Part shown: piece by piece, positions 34,964-43,218 of the stretch | Layout: every line of letters starts with the position of its first letter | Position numbering within the stretch: position 1 is the first letter of the stretch | Source: Sphingomonas sp. | GTDB lineage: Bacteria; Pseudomonadota; Alphaproteobacteria; Sphingomonadales; Sphingomonadaceae | Length of the DNA: 54,545 nucleotides | Direction: 5' to 3' | NCBI RefSeq assembly: GCF_025353885.1 | Contig: NZ_JANXNX010000101.1 | Span: forward strand, 1 to 54,545 | Notes under the pieces: generated by a model | The model's database searches: none | What the model was told of the DNA's origin: nothing | What the model saw: the letters and a program-made list of their open reading frames with translations, nothing else | Translations under genes and position numbers: made by a program

Positions 34964-35206
34964 ATGGATAACCTTATGCTGTATTTCGGAATGGCGCTGA
35001 CGGCGTTGGCTGGGCTGGCGATCCTGTCACTGGTCGGGCTGCGCGCCTTTGCCGGATGGCTCGACTACAAGCGCGCGGAACTGGCGATCGGGCAGGACCG
35101 GGGTGCGGGGGGAGCGACCGCCAGCACCTTTGCCCGGATCGACATTGCCGACATGAAGGAACGCCTCCGCAAGCTGGAAGCAATCGCGGCAGGGGTGGAT
35201 ATTTGA
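34964..35206 (+). CDS. second PspB-shaped small membrane protein
   Basis: 80 residues, 12 bp after the previous gene. One membrane helix near the N-terminus (L-M-L-Y-F-G-M-A-L-T-A-L-A-G-L-A-I-L), then a linker rich in Gly/Ala and a short coil D-M-K-E-R-L-R-K-L-E-A-I-A. It shares topology and coil end with the preceding protein and PspB. No other homology is seen. Confidence 0.65.
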   Translation: MDNLMLYFGMALTALAGLAILSLVGLRAFAGWLDYKRAELAIGQDRGAGGATASTFARIDIADMKERLRKLEAIAAGVDI

Positions 35207-35230
35207 TATCAAAGGTCTAAGGCGCGGGCC

Positions 35231-35644
35231 ATGCCCGTGCCCCAGCTCTCCGACATTCTGGCCGAATATGAATTTCTCGACGGTGACGATCGTTATCGCC
35301 TGCTGATCGACCTGGGTCGCGACCTGGAACCGATGCCCGATCCGTTGAAAACCGATGCGACGCTGGTGCGCGGGTGTTCGGCCAGCGTCTGGGTCTATCC
35401 GACGCGGAGCGACGATGGGCGGCTGCATTTCCTGGCCGATTCGAATGCTGCGATCACCAAGGGAATCATCGCGCTGGTGCTGGCGACGGTGCAGAACGAG
35501 ACCCCCGAGGCCATCGTCGCAATCGACATCCAGGACGCGCTGGCCCCCTTTAACCTGAAGGCGCAGTTGAGTTCAAACCGGACGCAGGGAATTCCCAACA
35601 TGATCGCCCTGATCCGTTCCACTGCCGAGCGATTGGTGGCATAG
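35231..35644 (+). CDS. sufE: SufE-family cysteine desulfurase activator
   Basis: 137 residues. The active Cys49 lies in L-V-R-G-C-S-A-S-V-W, and the SufE fold continues with F-L-A-D-S-N-A-A-I-T-K-G-I-I-A-L. It takes persulfide sulfur from SufS-type desulfurases for Fe-S cluster assembly. It is 24 bp after the previous psp-cluster gene and may be read through from it. Confidence 0.92.
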   Translation: MPVPQLSDILAEYEFLDGDDRYRLLIDLGRDLEPMPDPLKTDATLVRGCSASVWVYPTRSDDGRLHFLADSNAAITKGIIALVLATVQNETPEAIVAIDIQDALAPFNLKAQLSSNRTQGIPNMIALIRSTAERLVA

Positions 35645-35651
35645 CGGGGCG

Positions 35652-36029
35652 ATGCGCACACCCGCCGCCCTCGCCGCTGTCCTGGCCGTCGCTGCGGCAC
35701 CCGCCGACCTGCTGACGATCGCGGGGCAGGCGTTTCCGCAGGCCGACATACTGGACGCGCGCGCGATTGCCGACGGCGCGGGCATGCCCAACATCTATGT
35801 GACCATGACTCCCACGGCGGCCGCGCGGCTGGCGGCGCTCAGTTCAGCAAACCTCGGCAAGCCGATCCCGATCGCGGTCGGTGGCGCGGTGCTGGTCAAC
35901 CCGGTCGTGCGCGAGGTGATCACCGGTGGCGCGATCGAGATTTCGGGCGTCGGCAATTTCGCGGCGGCGGTTGCGATGGCAAAACGCATTTCGGGCAAGG
36001 ACCCACTGCCCGAAAGCACCGACGAGTAG
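35652..36029 (+). CDS. exported stand-alone SecD P1-head-like domain protein
   Basis: 125 residues with a short Ala-rich signal peptide. Mature parts Y-V-T-M-T-P-T-A-A-A-R-L-A-A-L-S-S, I-P-I-A-V-G-G-A-V-L-V-N-P-V-V-R-E and I-T-G-G-A-I-E-I-S-G follow the order and pattern of the P1 head subdomain of SecD. The membrane part of SecD is absent. It starts 7 bp after sufE. Function unknown; the match is my own pattern recognition. Confidence 0.65.
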   Translation: MRTPAALAAVLAVAAAPADLLTIAGQAFPQADILDARAIADGAGMPNIYVTMTPTAAARLAALSSANLGKPIPIAVGGAVLVNPVVREVITGGAIEISGVGNFAAAVAMAKRISGKDPLPESTDE

Positions 36030-36046
36030 CCATTCGGTCAGCAGCA

Positions 36047-36580
36047 TCAACCGGCTGTGGCGCGGCGATCTTCGGCGGTGCGCAGGACGTCCCATGCCGC
36101 CTGAATGCTGCGAAACCTGTCGGCGGCGACGGGGTCGTTCTGCTTGATATCAGGGTGGTTGGCCTTGGCCAGCCGCCGCCACGCCCCACGCGCATCCTCA
36201 AACGTCGCATCATTGTCGAGTTCCAGGATACCGAGCGCGCGCATCTCGTCGCGTGACCGGGTGCCGTCGCCCGGGCCGCCCCAGCCATAATGCGACGCGG
36301 CCTGGTAGGCGGTGGCGTCGCGCGTTTCCTCGGCCTCGCGCGCGGCGGCATCCTCGGCGCTCAACCCTTCGAAATAATTCCATCCGCGGTTGTATTCAGC
36401 GGCATGCGCCTCGCAGAAATACCAGCGTTCGGGGCTGTTCGGCGATTTCGGGGCGGGTCTGTCGCCCTTGTTCTCGCAATTATGCCGGTCGCACAGCTTG
36501 ACCGCGGTCGCTTCGCTCGACGTGCCATAGCCGCGCCAGCGTGGAAAACCCCAGTCGAGATTGCGTGAAGAACGTGTCAT
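36047..36580 (-). CDS. J-domain protein with an N-terminal Cys/His segment
   Basis: 177 residues from M-T-R-S-S-R. A possible zinc-binding region (Cys30, His33, Cys35, Cys56, His59) precedes a charged linker. The C-terminal J domain has the H-P-D motif in K-A-N-H-P-D-I-K near 142-144. J proteins stimulate DnaK ATPase; the N-terminal part would select the partner. The start at 36580 was preferred to the ATG at 36619, which lies in a region without pattern. It converges with the preceding gene. Confidence 0.82.
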   Translation of the reverse strand: MTRSSRNLDWGFPRWRGYGTSSEATAVKLCDRHNCENKGDRPAPKSPNSPERWYFCEAHAAEYNRGWNYFEGLSAEDAAAREAEETRDATAYQAASHYGWGGPGDGTRSRDEMRALGILELDNDATFEDARGAWRRLAKANHPDIKQNDPVAADRFRSIQAAWDVLRTAEDRRATAG

Positions 36581-36694
36581 CGAACGGTATCTAGGGTGCG
36601 CCCGCCCGAAACGCCACATCGCCCTTTCGCAATTCTGAAATCATATGGTAAACGCCGATTCATGAACGGGGGGACCATGAACGGAGGATCGCAA

Positions 36695-38965
36695 GTGGTC
36701 GGGCTTTGGCCCCATCGAAAATCCGAGGGACCGGTCGAACAGGACGTGCTGGACCTGTCGCCCACCGATATTTTCGAGGACGATCTGGTGGCCCCGCCGC
36801 GCGACTGGGGGCGCAGCATCGGTGCCGTTCTTTGCGTCATCGCGGCGCTGACGTGGGTGTTGTTCTTGGTCGTAACGCACGTTCCGGGCTGGCTGGCGGC
36901 AACGCCGGGCGCTGAGGCACTGGCGACCTTCGTTGCGCTCGGCTCCGCACCGCTCGCGTTGATCGCGATCCTCTATGGCCTGATCATGCGTGGCAGCCGG
37001 GCCGAGGGGAGCCGGTTCGAGAAAATCTCCGCCGGGCTGCGGATCGAGAACGAACGGCTGGAGGCGACCCTGTCGCGGGTCATGCACAACCTGATGCAAC
37101 AGCGCGAGACGCTGAGCGAAACCAACGAACAACTGTTGTCGATGGGCGAGGATGCCACCCACCGGATCCGCGACCTGGGTCAGGCGATGAACAGCGACGT
37201 CGACATGATCGCGCGCCATACGCAGGCGCTGCGCCATTCGGCATCGACCGCGCGCGCCGACGTCGCGGTGCTGCTGAGCGACTTGCCGAAGGCGCAGGTC
37301 GAGACGCGCGAGATGGTCGTGTCGCTGGAACGCGCCGGGCTTGCGGCGCATGAACAGGTCGGGCGGCTGGACGCGCAACTGTCGGCGCTGGCCGCACGCG
37401 GGCGCGAAGCCGATGAGATCGCCGGGGGGGCCGCGCAGAAACTGGCAGCGCACCTCGGCCGGATTGAAGGCGTCAGCACCACCGCCGGTGCCCGACTTGC
37501 CGCAGCCGCGACGACGATGACCGATGCCGTCGACGTCGCGCTCGACCATGCCGCGCGCGCGGGCGACGCCGCGCGACAGAGCATGGAAGCCCAGGGCGCG
37601 GCGATGATCGCACTGGCTGACCAGGCGCAGGCGGCGCTGGCCCGCACCGGCACCAATGCAGCGCACGCCATCGCCACGCGGATCGACGACGCAGGCGAGC
37701 GGGTCGAGGCGATGGGTGCGCTGCTGGCGAGTCAGGCCGACGCCACCGGGCACTTGCTGTCCGCCCTGCGAGAGGGGCTCGACGGACTCGATGGCCGGTT
37801 CGCCGCGCTTGATGAAACCGGCACGGCGCGCAGCGAACGGCTGGCGGCTACGCTGGCCGCACTGTCGGATCATGCGGGCACGCTGACCGGGGCGCTGGAG
37901 CGGGGCACCAGCACCGCTGATGGGCTGATCGGGCGGACCGAGACGCTGATGACCGCGCTGGATGCCACCACGCGGGAGATCGACGAGACCCTGCCCGCCG
38001 CGTTCGATCGTCTGGACCAGCGGGCATCGGCCAGCCGTGATGTCGTAGCGCGAACCGCGCCCGAGGTCGAGGCACTGGAACGCAATGCCGGGTCCGCGCT
38101 CGACCGCCTGATGGAGGCAGAAGCGCTGCTCGCCAAGCAACGCGCGATGCTCGATGATTTCGTCGCGCACACCGACAGCCGGTTGGGCACGACGACGGAT
38201 ACTGCCCGGGCGCTGCTGGGTGAAATCGAGAAGACCGACGAAGCCGCACGCGAACTGGCCAACGGGGCAAGCGGGCAGTTGGTCGAGGCACTCGTCCGGG
38301 TCCGCGAAACCGCGCAGGCTGCCGCCGACCGCGCGCGCGATGCCATCGGTCGCGTCATTCCCGAATCCGCGGAGAAAATGGCGAACGCGAGCCGCGAAGC
38401 GCTCGCCACCACGATCACCGAACAGGTCGAAATTCACATTGCCCAGCTCGGCACGACCGCCGAACGTGCGCTGGAAACCGCGCACAAAGCCAGCGACCGG
38501 CTGATGCGCCAGATGCTGACGATCGCCGACACCAGCGCCGCCGTCGAAACGCGCATTGCCGAGGCGCGGGCCGAAGTTCAGGACAGCGATCGCGACAATT
38601 TCGCGCGTCGTGTCGCCCTGCTGATCGAATCGTTGAACTCGACCGCCATCGATGTCACCAAGATCCTGTCGAACGAGACGACCGACGCGGCCTGGGCGGC
38701 CTATTTGCGTGGCGACCGCGGGGTTTTCACCCGGCGAGCCGTCCGGTTGCTGGATGCGGGCGAAGTCCGCGAGATCGTGCGCCATTATGACGGCGAGGCC
38801 GAATTCCGCGAGCAGGTCAACCGCTACATCCACGATTTCGAGGCGATGTTGCGCAACGTGCTGGCAACCCGCGACGGGTCGGCGCTGGGCGTGACCCTGC
38901 TGTCGTCGGACATGGGCAAGCTGTATGTGTCGCTGGCGCAGGCGATCGAGCGGTTGCGGGCTTAG
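36695..38965 (+). CDS. large two-TM coiled-coil protein, sphingomonad-type, function unknown
   Basis: 756 residues from the GTG at 36695, which has GGAGGA 6 nt upstream; ATGs at 36662 and 36677 are alternatives. Two membrane helices near the N-terminus (I-G-A-V-L-C-V-I-A-A-L-T and L-A-T-F-V-A-L-G-S-A-P-L-A-L-I) are followed by about 500 residues of Ala/Glu/Arg-rich heptads. A conserved-looking C-terminal block begins D-R-D-N-F-A-R-R-V-A-L-L-I-E-S-L-N and ends S-D-M-G-K-L-Y-V-S-L-A-Q-A-I. The layout recalls polarity scaffolds such as TipN; no homology is claimed. Confidence 0.8.
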   Translation: MVGLWPHRKSEGPVEQDVLDLSPTDIFEDDLVAPPRDWGRSIGAVLCVIAALTWVLFLVVTHVPGWLAATPGAEALATFVALGSAPLALIAILYGLIMRGSRAEGSRFEKISAGLRIENERLEATLSRVMHNLMQQRETLSETNEQLLSMGEDATHRIRDLGQAMNSDVDMIARHTQALRHSASTARADVAVLLSDLPKAQVETREMVVSLERAGLAAHEQVGRLDAQLSALAARGREADEIAGGAAQKLAAHLGRIEGVSTTAGARLAAAATTMTDAVDVALDHAARAGDAARQSMEAQGAAMIALADQAQAALARTGTNAAHAIATRIDDAGERVEAMGALLASQADATGHLLSALREGLDGLDGRFAALDETGTARSERLAATLAALSDHAGTLTGALERGTSTADGLIGRTETLMTALDATTREIDETLPAAFDRLDQRASASRDVVARTAPEVEALERNAGSALDRLMEAEALLAKQRAMLDDFVAHTDSRLGTTTDTARALLGEIEKTDEAARELANGASGQLVEALVRVRETAQAAADRARDAIGRVIPESAEKMANASREALATTITEQVEIHIAQLGTTAERALETAHKASDRLMRQMLTIADTSAAVETRIAEARAEVQDSDRDNFARRVALLIESLNSTAIDVTKILSNETTDAAWAAYLRGDRGVFTRRAVRLLDAGEVREIVRHYDGEAEFREQVNRYIHDFEAMLRNVLATRDGSALGVTLLSSDMGKLYVSLAQAIERLRA

Positions 38966-39068
38966 GTCGTCGCTAAGAACGGCTTATAGTCGATCTCGGT
39001 CCGACCGCTCTTGTGAGGAGCATTCAAATAGCGGACGCTGTAAGTTCAACTGGTGGACGGGGCTGACA

Positions 39069-39521
39069 ATGCAGAAAGCTTATATATTGGCAGCACTGCT
39101 GCTCGGCGCATCCGCACAAGGACAGGCCGAGCGTCCGACGGCTGTCCAGGCGCGAGCCGAGCGTTATATCATCGAAAGTGAACACCAGTGGGCGGAATCA
39201 GTCGCAACAAACGATGCGTTTGTCGTCAAGCGCATTCTTGCCGAAGATTTCGTCTGGGTTCTGGATGGTAAGGTGCTGAACAAGGCTCAGGCTGTACAGT
39301 TTGCAAAGGAAGGCCCGGGAGATTTCGTATCCAATCATCCCGATTATGTGAATGTCCGGTTCTTCGGTCCCGACACCGCAGTCGCACAGGGGAGCGAGAC
39401 CTGGACGAAGAAAAGTCCAGCCCGCCGCGGTCGTTTTGTATGGACAGACACGTGGATCCGACGAAATGGCAAATGGCAGATCGTTGCTGCCGAAGATGAT
39501 GTGATACCGATCGGCCACTGA
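39069..39521 (+). CDS. exported NTF2-like (SnoaL/DUF4440) protein
   Basis: 150 residues from M-Q-K-A-Y. A signal peptide precedes a small cone fold with E-S-E-H-Q-W-A-E-S-V, L-A-E-D-F-V-W-V-L-D-G and the closing W-T-D-T-W-I-R-R-N-G-K-W-Q-I-V-A-A, the DUF4440 signature. The natural ligand is unknown. The 103 bp before it hold no clear signal. The next 140 bp are a convergent gap with one 6-bp hairpin (GGCTGA/TCAGCC, 39598-39613) and nothing else I can see. Confidence 0.8.
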   Translation: MQKAYILAALLLGASAQGQAERPTAVQARAERYIIESEHQWAESVATNDAFVVKRILAEDFVWVLDGKVLNKAQAVQFAKEGPGDFVSNHPDYVNVRFFGPDTAVAQGSETWTKKSPARRGRFVWTDTWIRRNGKWQIVAAEDDVIPIGH

Positions 39522-39661
39522 AGCCTGCTGCTGACAGGAAAAGGGGGCAGCTTCCAACGGCCGATATCTGGCGTAGGCGGACTGGCCGGTTTCGTGGGGC
39601 TGAAGGGTCAGCCGCCTCCTCGTTCACTCAAGGACAATTCCAAACGGCACTTCCACTCAAC

Positions 39662-39928
39662 TCATGCCGGCTTGAACAGGGTAAGCTGGTCGATACCCAG
39701 CCAGCCATAGGTATAGTTCGCATAGAACAACCCAAACAGGAACGTCGCCAGGATCGTCATGCCGACCAGCACGCGCTTCGGGCGGAAATTGGCGGGTGCA
39801 CTCTCCACCTGCCCCGGCGTTTTCTCGATGCCGAGTTCGTCGGGCGTCTTCACCCCGAACGGCAGGATGACGAACGCGCTCATCACCCAGAACAGGACGT
39901 AGATGGCGAGCGCGGACTTCCAGTTCAT
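39662..39928 (-). CDS. DUF1467-family membrane protein
   Basis: 88 residues. Two membrane helices (L-A-I-Y-V-L-F-W-V-M-S-A-F-V-I and L-V-G-M-T-I-L-A-T-F-L-F-G-L-F-Y-A-N) with the family motif L-P-F-G-V-K-T-P-D-E. The gene nearly always follows rnj in sphingomonads and related alphaproteobacteria. The function is not known. It lies 16 bp downstream of rnj. Confidence 0.9.
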   Translation of the reverse strand: MNWKSALAIYVLFWVMSAFVILPFGVKTPDELGIEKTPGQVESAPANFRPKRVLVGMTILATFLFGLFYANYTYGWLGIDQLTLFKPA

Positions 39929-39944
39929 ATGCCTTGCCCTCGCC

Positions 39945-41582
39945 TCAGACCTTGACCACCAATACCTCGATCACCGGCTTTTTTCCGGTCCAGCGCGTTG
40001 CGGTCTTACGGACCGCCAGGCGCACGGCTTCGCGCACACGATCGGGCTCGCGTTCCTTGCGCGCGGCGGCTGCGGCATCGTCGCAGGCCTCCAGCGTGAA
40101 AGCCTCGCGGTCTTCCTCGACGGGCAGGCCCTGGATGCGGACTTCGGGGGTGCCGCGCAACTGGCCGTCAGCACCGATGGCGACCGCGACCGAAACCACG
40201 CCGTTGACCGAAATCCGGCGGCGCTCGTTGATCGTGATACCCTCTGCCGCCAGGATGACATCGCCATCGAGCAACAGGCGACCGGTGCGTTCATGACCGA
40301 TGATCTTCGGACCATTGGGAGCAAGCCGCACGACGTCGCCATTGGACTGGACGATCGATTTGGGGATGCCCTGCTCTAGCCCGAAGCGTGCCTGTTCGGA
40401 CATGTGACGCCGTTCACCGTGGACGGGGATCAGCATTTCCGGGCGAATCCAGTCATACATGACCGCCAGTTCGGGACGACCGGGATGGCCCGACACATGG
40501 ACGTGCGCCTGCTTCTCGGTGACCATGAGGATGTCCTTGCGCGCGAGCGCATTCTGGATGCGGCCGATCTGAACTTCGTTGCCGGGAATCTGCTTTGACG
40601 AAAAGATGACGGTGTCGCCTTCGCTCATCTTGATCTGATGCTGGTCGAAGGCGATGCGGGCGAGCGCGGCGCGCGTTTCACCCTGTCCGCCCGTCGCGAT
40701 GATCAGCGATTTGTGGCCGGGCAGCTTCATCGCGGAGTCGAAATCGACGGTCTCGGGGAAATCCTTCAAATAGCCGTTGGCGCGTGCGGCTCCGATGATC
40801 TTGTCGAGCGAACGGCCCGCGACGGTCAGGGTCCGGCCACTGGCCTTGGCGACCTGGCCCAGCGTGGCGAGGCGCGCCGCGTTCGAGGCAAAACTGGTGA
40901 CGACGACGCGACCCTTGGCCGCGGCAACGGCCTTCAACAGGCCCTCGCGGACGCTGCCTTCGGTGCCCGATGCCTCGTCGTTGAAGGCGTTCGTGGAATC
41001 GCAGACGAGCGCGAGGATGCCGCGATCGCCGATCGCCTTCATCTCGTCTGCATTGGCGGGCGTCCCCATGACCGGGTCGTCGTCCAGCTTCCAGTCGCCG
41101 GTGTGGAAAACCCGGCCATAGGGCGTGTTGACGATGACCGCGTCCATGTCGGGAATCGAATGCGACAGGCGGACAAGTTCGATCTCGAACGGCCCGAGGT
41201 TCAGTTTGGCGCCGGGCTTCATGATGTTCAGCTTGACCTGCTTGGCGATTCCCTCCTCCTCCAGCTTGCCCTTGATGAGCGTGGCGGTGAACGGATTGGC
41301 ATAAAGCGGCACGCCAAGGTCGGCGGCGAGATACGGGATCGCGCCGATATGGTCCTCATGCGCGTGGGTCAGGACGATGCCCACCAGGTCCTTGCGCCGT
41401 GCTTCGATGAATTCGAGATCAGGCAGGACGAGGTCGATGCCGGGATAGTCGGCGCCCGCAAACGTCAGGCCGAGGTCGATCATCAGCCATTTGCCGTCGC
41501 AACCGTACAGGTTGACGTTCATGCCGATTTCGTCCGACCCGCCAAGCGCGAGGAAAAGCAGTTCTTTGCCGGGTTTTGTCAA
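39945..41582 (-). CDS. rnj: ribonuclease J
   Basis: 545 residues from a TTG start. The metallo-beta-lactamase motif T-H-A-H-E-D-H-I-G-A carries His73, His75, Asp77 and His78. The beta-CASP part shows S-H-S-I-P-D, H-T-G-D-W-K-L-D and a late H-V-S-G-H. It is an exo/endoribonuclease acting in mRNA decay and rRNA maturation. It lies downstream of coaX with a 105 bp gap that holds no gene. No clear ribosome binding site is seen. Confidence 0.95.
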   Translation of the reverse strand: MTKPGKELLFLALGGSDEIGMNVNLYGCDGKWLMIDLGLTFAGADYPGIDLVLPDLEFIEARRKDLVGIVLTHAHEDHIGAIPYLAADLGVPLYANPFTATLIKGKLEEEGIAKQVKLNIMKPGAKLNLGPFEIELVRLSHSIPDMDAVIVNTPYGRVFHTGDWKLDDDPVMGTPANADEMKAIGDRGILALVCDSTNAFNDEASGTEGSVREGLLKAVAAAKGRVVVTSFASNAARLATLGQVAKASGRTLTVAGRSLDKIIGAARANGYLKDFPETVDFDSAMKLPGHKSLIIATGGQGETRAALARIAFDQHQIKMSEGDTVIFSSKQIPGNEVQIGRIQNALARKDILMVTEKQAHVHVSGHPGRPELAVMYDWIRPEMLIPVHGERRHMSEQARFGLEQGIPKSIVQSNGDVVRLAPNGPKIIGHERTGRLLLDGDVILAAEGITINERRRISVNGVVSVAVAIGADGQLRGTPEVRIQGLPVEEDREAFTLEACDDAAAAARKEREPDRVREAVRLAVRKTATRWTGKKPVIEVLVVKV

Positions 41583-41687
41583 AATTATTGGGTTCTTTCT
41601 GAGAATTTATCGGCCAGCGCCGCAGGTCATTGCGCGCCTTAGCACGAAGATCGACGGTTGGGGCGAAATGATGAAATAGGGTCGGGT

Positions 41688-42467
41688 TTATCGTTTTGCG
41701 AGGGATTTCCACATGATTGCCAGTCCGCGGATCGTCAGGTCGGGTTCGATCATATCGAAGACCTGGCTGTGGCGTTCGAACAAGGTCGCCAGCCCGCCCG
41801 TCGCGATGACCCTTACCGGACGCCCGACCTCTGCCTTGATGCGCGCGGTCAACCCCTCGATCAGGCCGATATAGCCCCAGTAAATGCCGATCACCATCTG
41901 CTCCTCAGTCGTGCGGCCGATGACCGACGTGCTGTCCGGGGTTTCGATGGCAATGCGCGGCAGCTTGGCGGCGGCGGCGACGAGCGCGTCCAGCGACAGG
42001 TTGATTCCGGGGGCGATGATCCCGCCCTTGTAAGCGCCGGTATAATCGATGACGTCGAAGGTGGTCGCGGTGCCGAAATCGATGACGATCAGGTCGCCTT
42101 CGTGCAACGCATGGGCGGCAATGGTGTTGACGACCCGATCGGCACCGACGGTCGAAGGTTCGACAACATCGAGATGGATGCCCCATTCGAGCGGCGCGCG
42201 ACCGGCAACCAGCGGGGTTGTTCTGAAGTATTTTTCCGACAGAACCACGAGGTTGTGGAGGGCGCGGGGCACGACGGTCGCGATGACGACCGCTTCGACG
42301 ACCTCCGTCTTGTGACCCGTGAGTTGCATCAATTGCGAGAGCCAGACGGCATATTCATCGGCGGTGCGGCGCGGGTCGGTCGCGATCCTCCACCGCGCGA
42401 CGATGGCTTCGCCGTCGACAAGCGCGAAGACCACATTGGTGTTACCGGCGTCGATGGCAAGCAGCAT
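41688..42467 (-). CDS. coaX: type III pantothenate kinase
   Basis: 259 residues. L-A-I-D-A-G-N-T-N at the N-terminus is the ATP-binding ASKHA phosphate-1 motif. [11 protein letters not shown] and V-I-A-T-G-G-L-A further on complete the family pattern. It phosphorylates pantothenate in CoA synthesis and is not inhibited by CoA in the family. It comes 10 bp after birA. Confidence 0.95.
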   Translation of the reverse strand: MLLAIDAGNTNVVFALVDGEAIVARWRIATDPRRTADEYAVWLSQLMQLTGHKTEVVEAVVIATVVPRALHNLVVLSEKYFRTTPLVAGRAPLEWGIHLDVVEPSTVGADRVVNTIAAHALHEGDLIVIDFGTATTFDVIDYTGAYKGGIIAPGINLSLDALVAAAAKLPRIAIETPDSTSVIGRTTEEQMVIGIYWGYIGLIEGLTARIKAEVGRPVRVIATGGLATLFERHSQVFDMIEPDLTIRGLAIMWKSLAKR

Positions 42468-42477
42468 AATTGGCCTT

Positions 42478-43218
42478 TTAGATCAGGAATACGTCGCCCG
42501 CGTGAATGACACGGGTCGCGCCATCCGCCAAGCGCAAGCGCAGCGCACAGCCATCGGTCAGGCCGTCGAACAGCCCCTCGACGCGGTCGCCGTCCGCGGT
42601 TGTGGCGGAAAGCGCAGTGCCGGTTGGGTGGGCACGGGCGAGCCAGACGGCGCGGATGGCGGCAAGTCCCTCCCCCCGCCAGCGCGCTAGCCAGTCGGCA
42701 AGTATTTCGGCCAGCGCGGCGACCATCGTCGCGGCATCGGGCGGGGCAATGCCAAGCGTTGCCAGGCTGGTGGCGGGACGGCCCGGGTCTGCCGCCAGCG
42801 GGACCAGATTGATGCCGACGCCAACGACAATCGCGCTGCCAATGCTTTCGAGCAGGATACCGGAAATCTTGGCACCGTCGACGAGTAGGTCGTTGGGCCA
42901 TTTTATCACCAGCGGTTGTGCCGGAGCCCATAGCTTCAGCGTATCGAACACCGCCAACGCCGCGACGAGTGCCAGCGTGGGGGCAGCCGGATCGCCTGCG
43001 CGAAGGGTGACGAGGCTGCTCGCATGGACATTGCCCGGTGGCGAAATCCAGTCGCGGCCCAGACGACCGCGTCCTGAAGTCTGCTGGTCGGCGTGGAGCC
43101 AGTCGCCCTCGGTCACCGCACCGTTGCGCGCCAGATCGAGCATGTCGGCGTTGGTTGAACCGGTCTGCGCGACGTGAATGATCGTCAGAATAGCGCTCCG
43201 GCAGCGGCGTTCGACCAC
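42478..43218 (-). CDS. birA: biotin-[acetyl-CoA-carboxylase] ligase
   Basis: 246 residues. T-G-S-T-N-A-D, G-R-G-R-L-G-R near 49-55 (usually GRGRRGR) and [17 protein letters not shown] are the biotin protein ligase signatures. There is no N-terminal helix-turn-helix, so it is a ligase without repressor function. The ATG at 43218 overlaps nuoN by 34 bp; a later start at CTG (near the nuoN stop) is possible. Confidence 0.92.
   Translation of the reverse strand: MVERRCRSAILTIIHVAQTGSTNADMLDLARNGAVTEGDWLHADQQTSGRGRLGRDWISPPGNVHASSLVTLRAGDPAAPTLALVAALAVFDTLKLWAPAQPLVIKWPNDLLVDGAKISGILLESIGSAIVVGVGINLVPLAADPGRPATSLATLGIAPPDAATMVAALAEILADWLARWRGEGLAAIRAVWLARAHPTGTALSATTADGDRVEGLFDGLTDGCALRLRLADGATRVIHAGDVFLI

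Noticed and set aside
36641-38833. 730-codon open frame on the minus strand opposite the coiled-coil gene
   Set aside because: It is exactly opposite a gene with a good ribosome binding site and membrane and heptad patterns. High-GC codon bias makes long antisense frames, and its translation has no recognisable pattern.
40638-41642. 334-codon plus-strand frame opposite rnj
   Set aside because: rnj has all catalytic motifs, so this is its antisense shadow.
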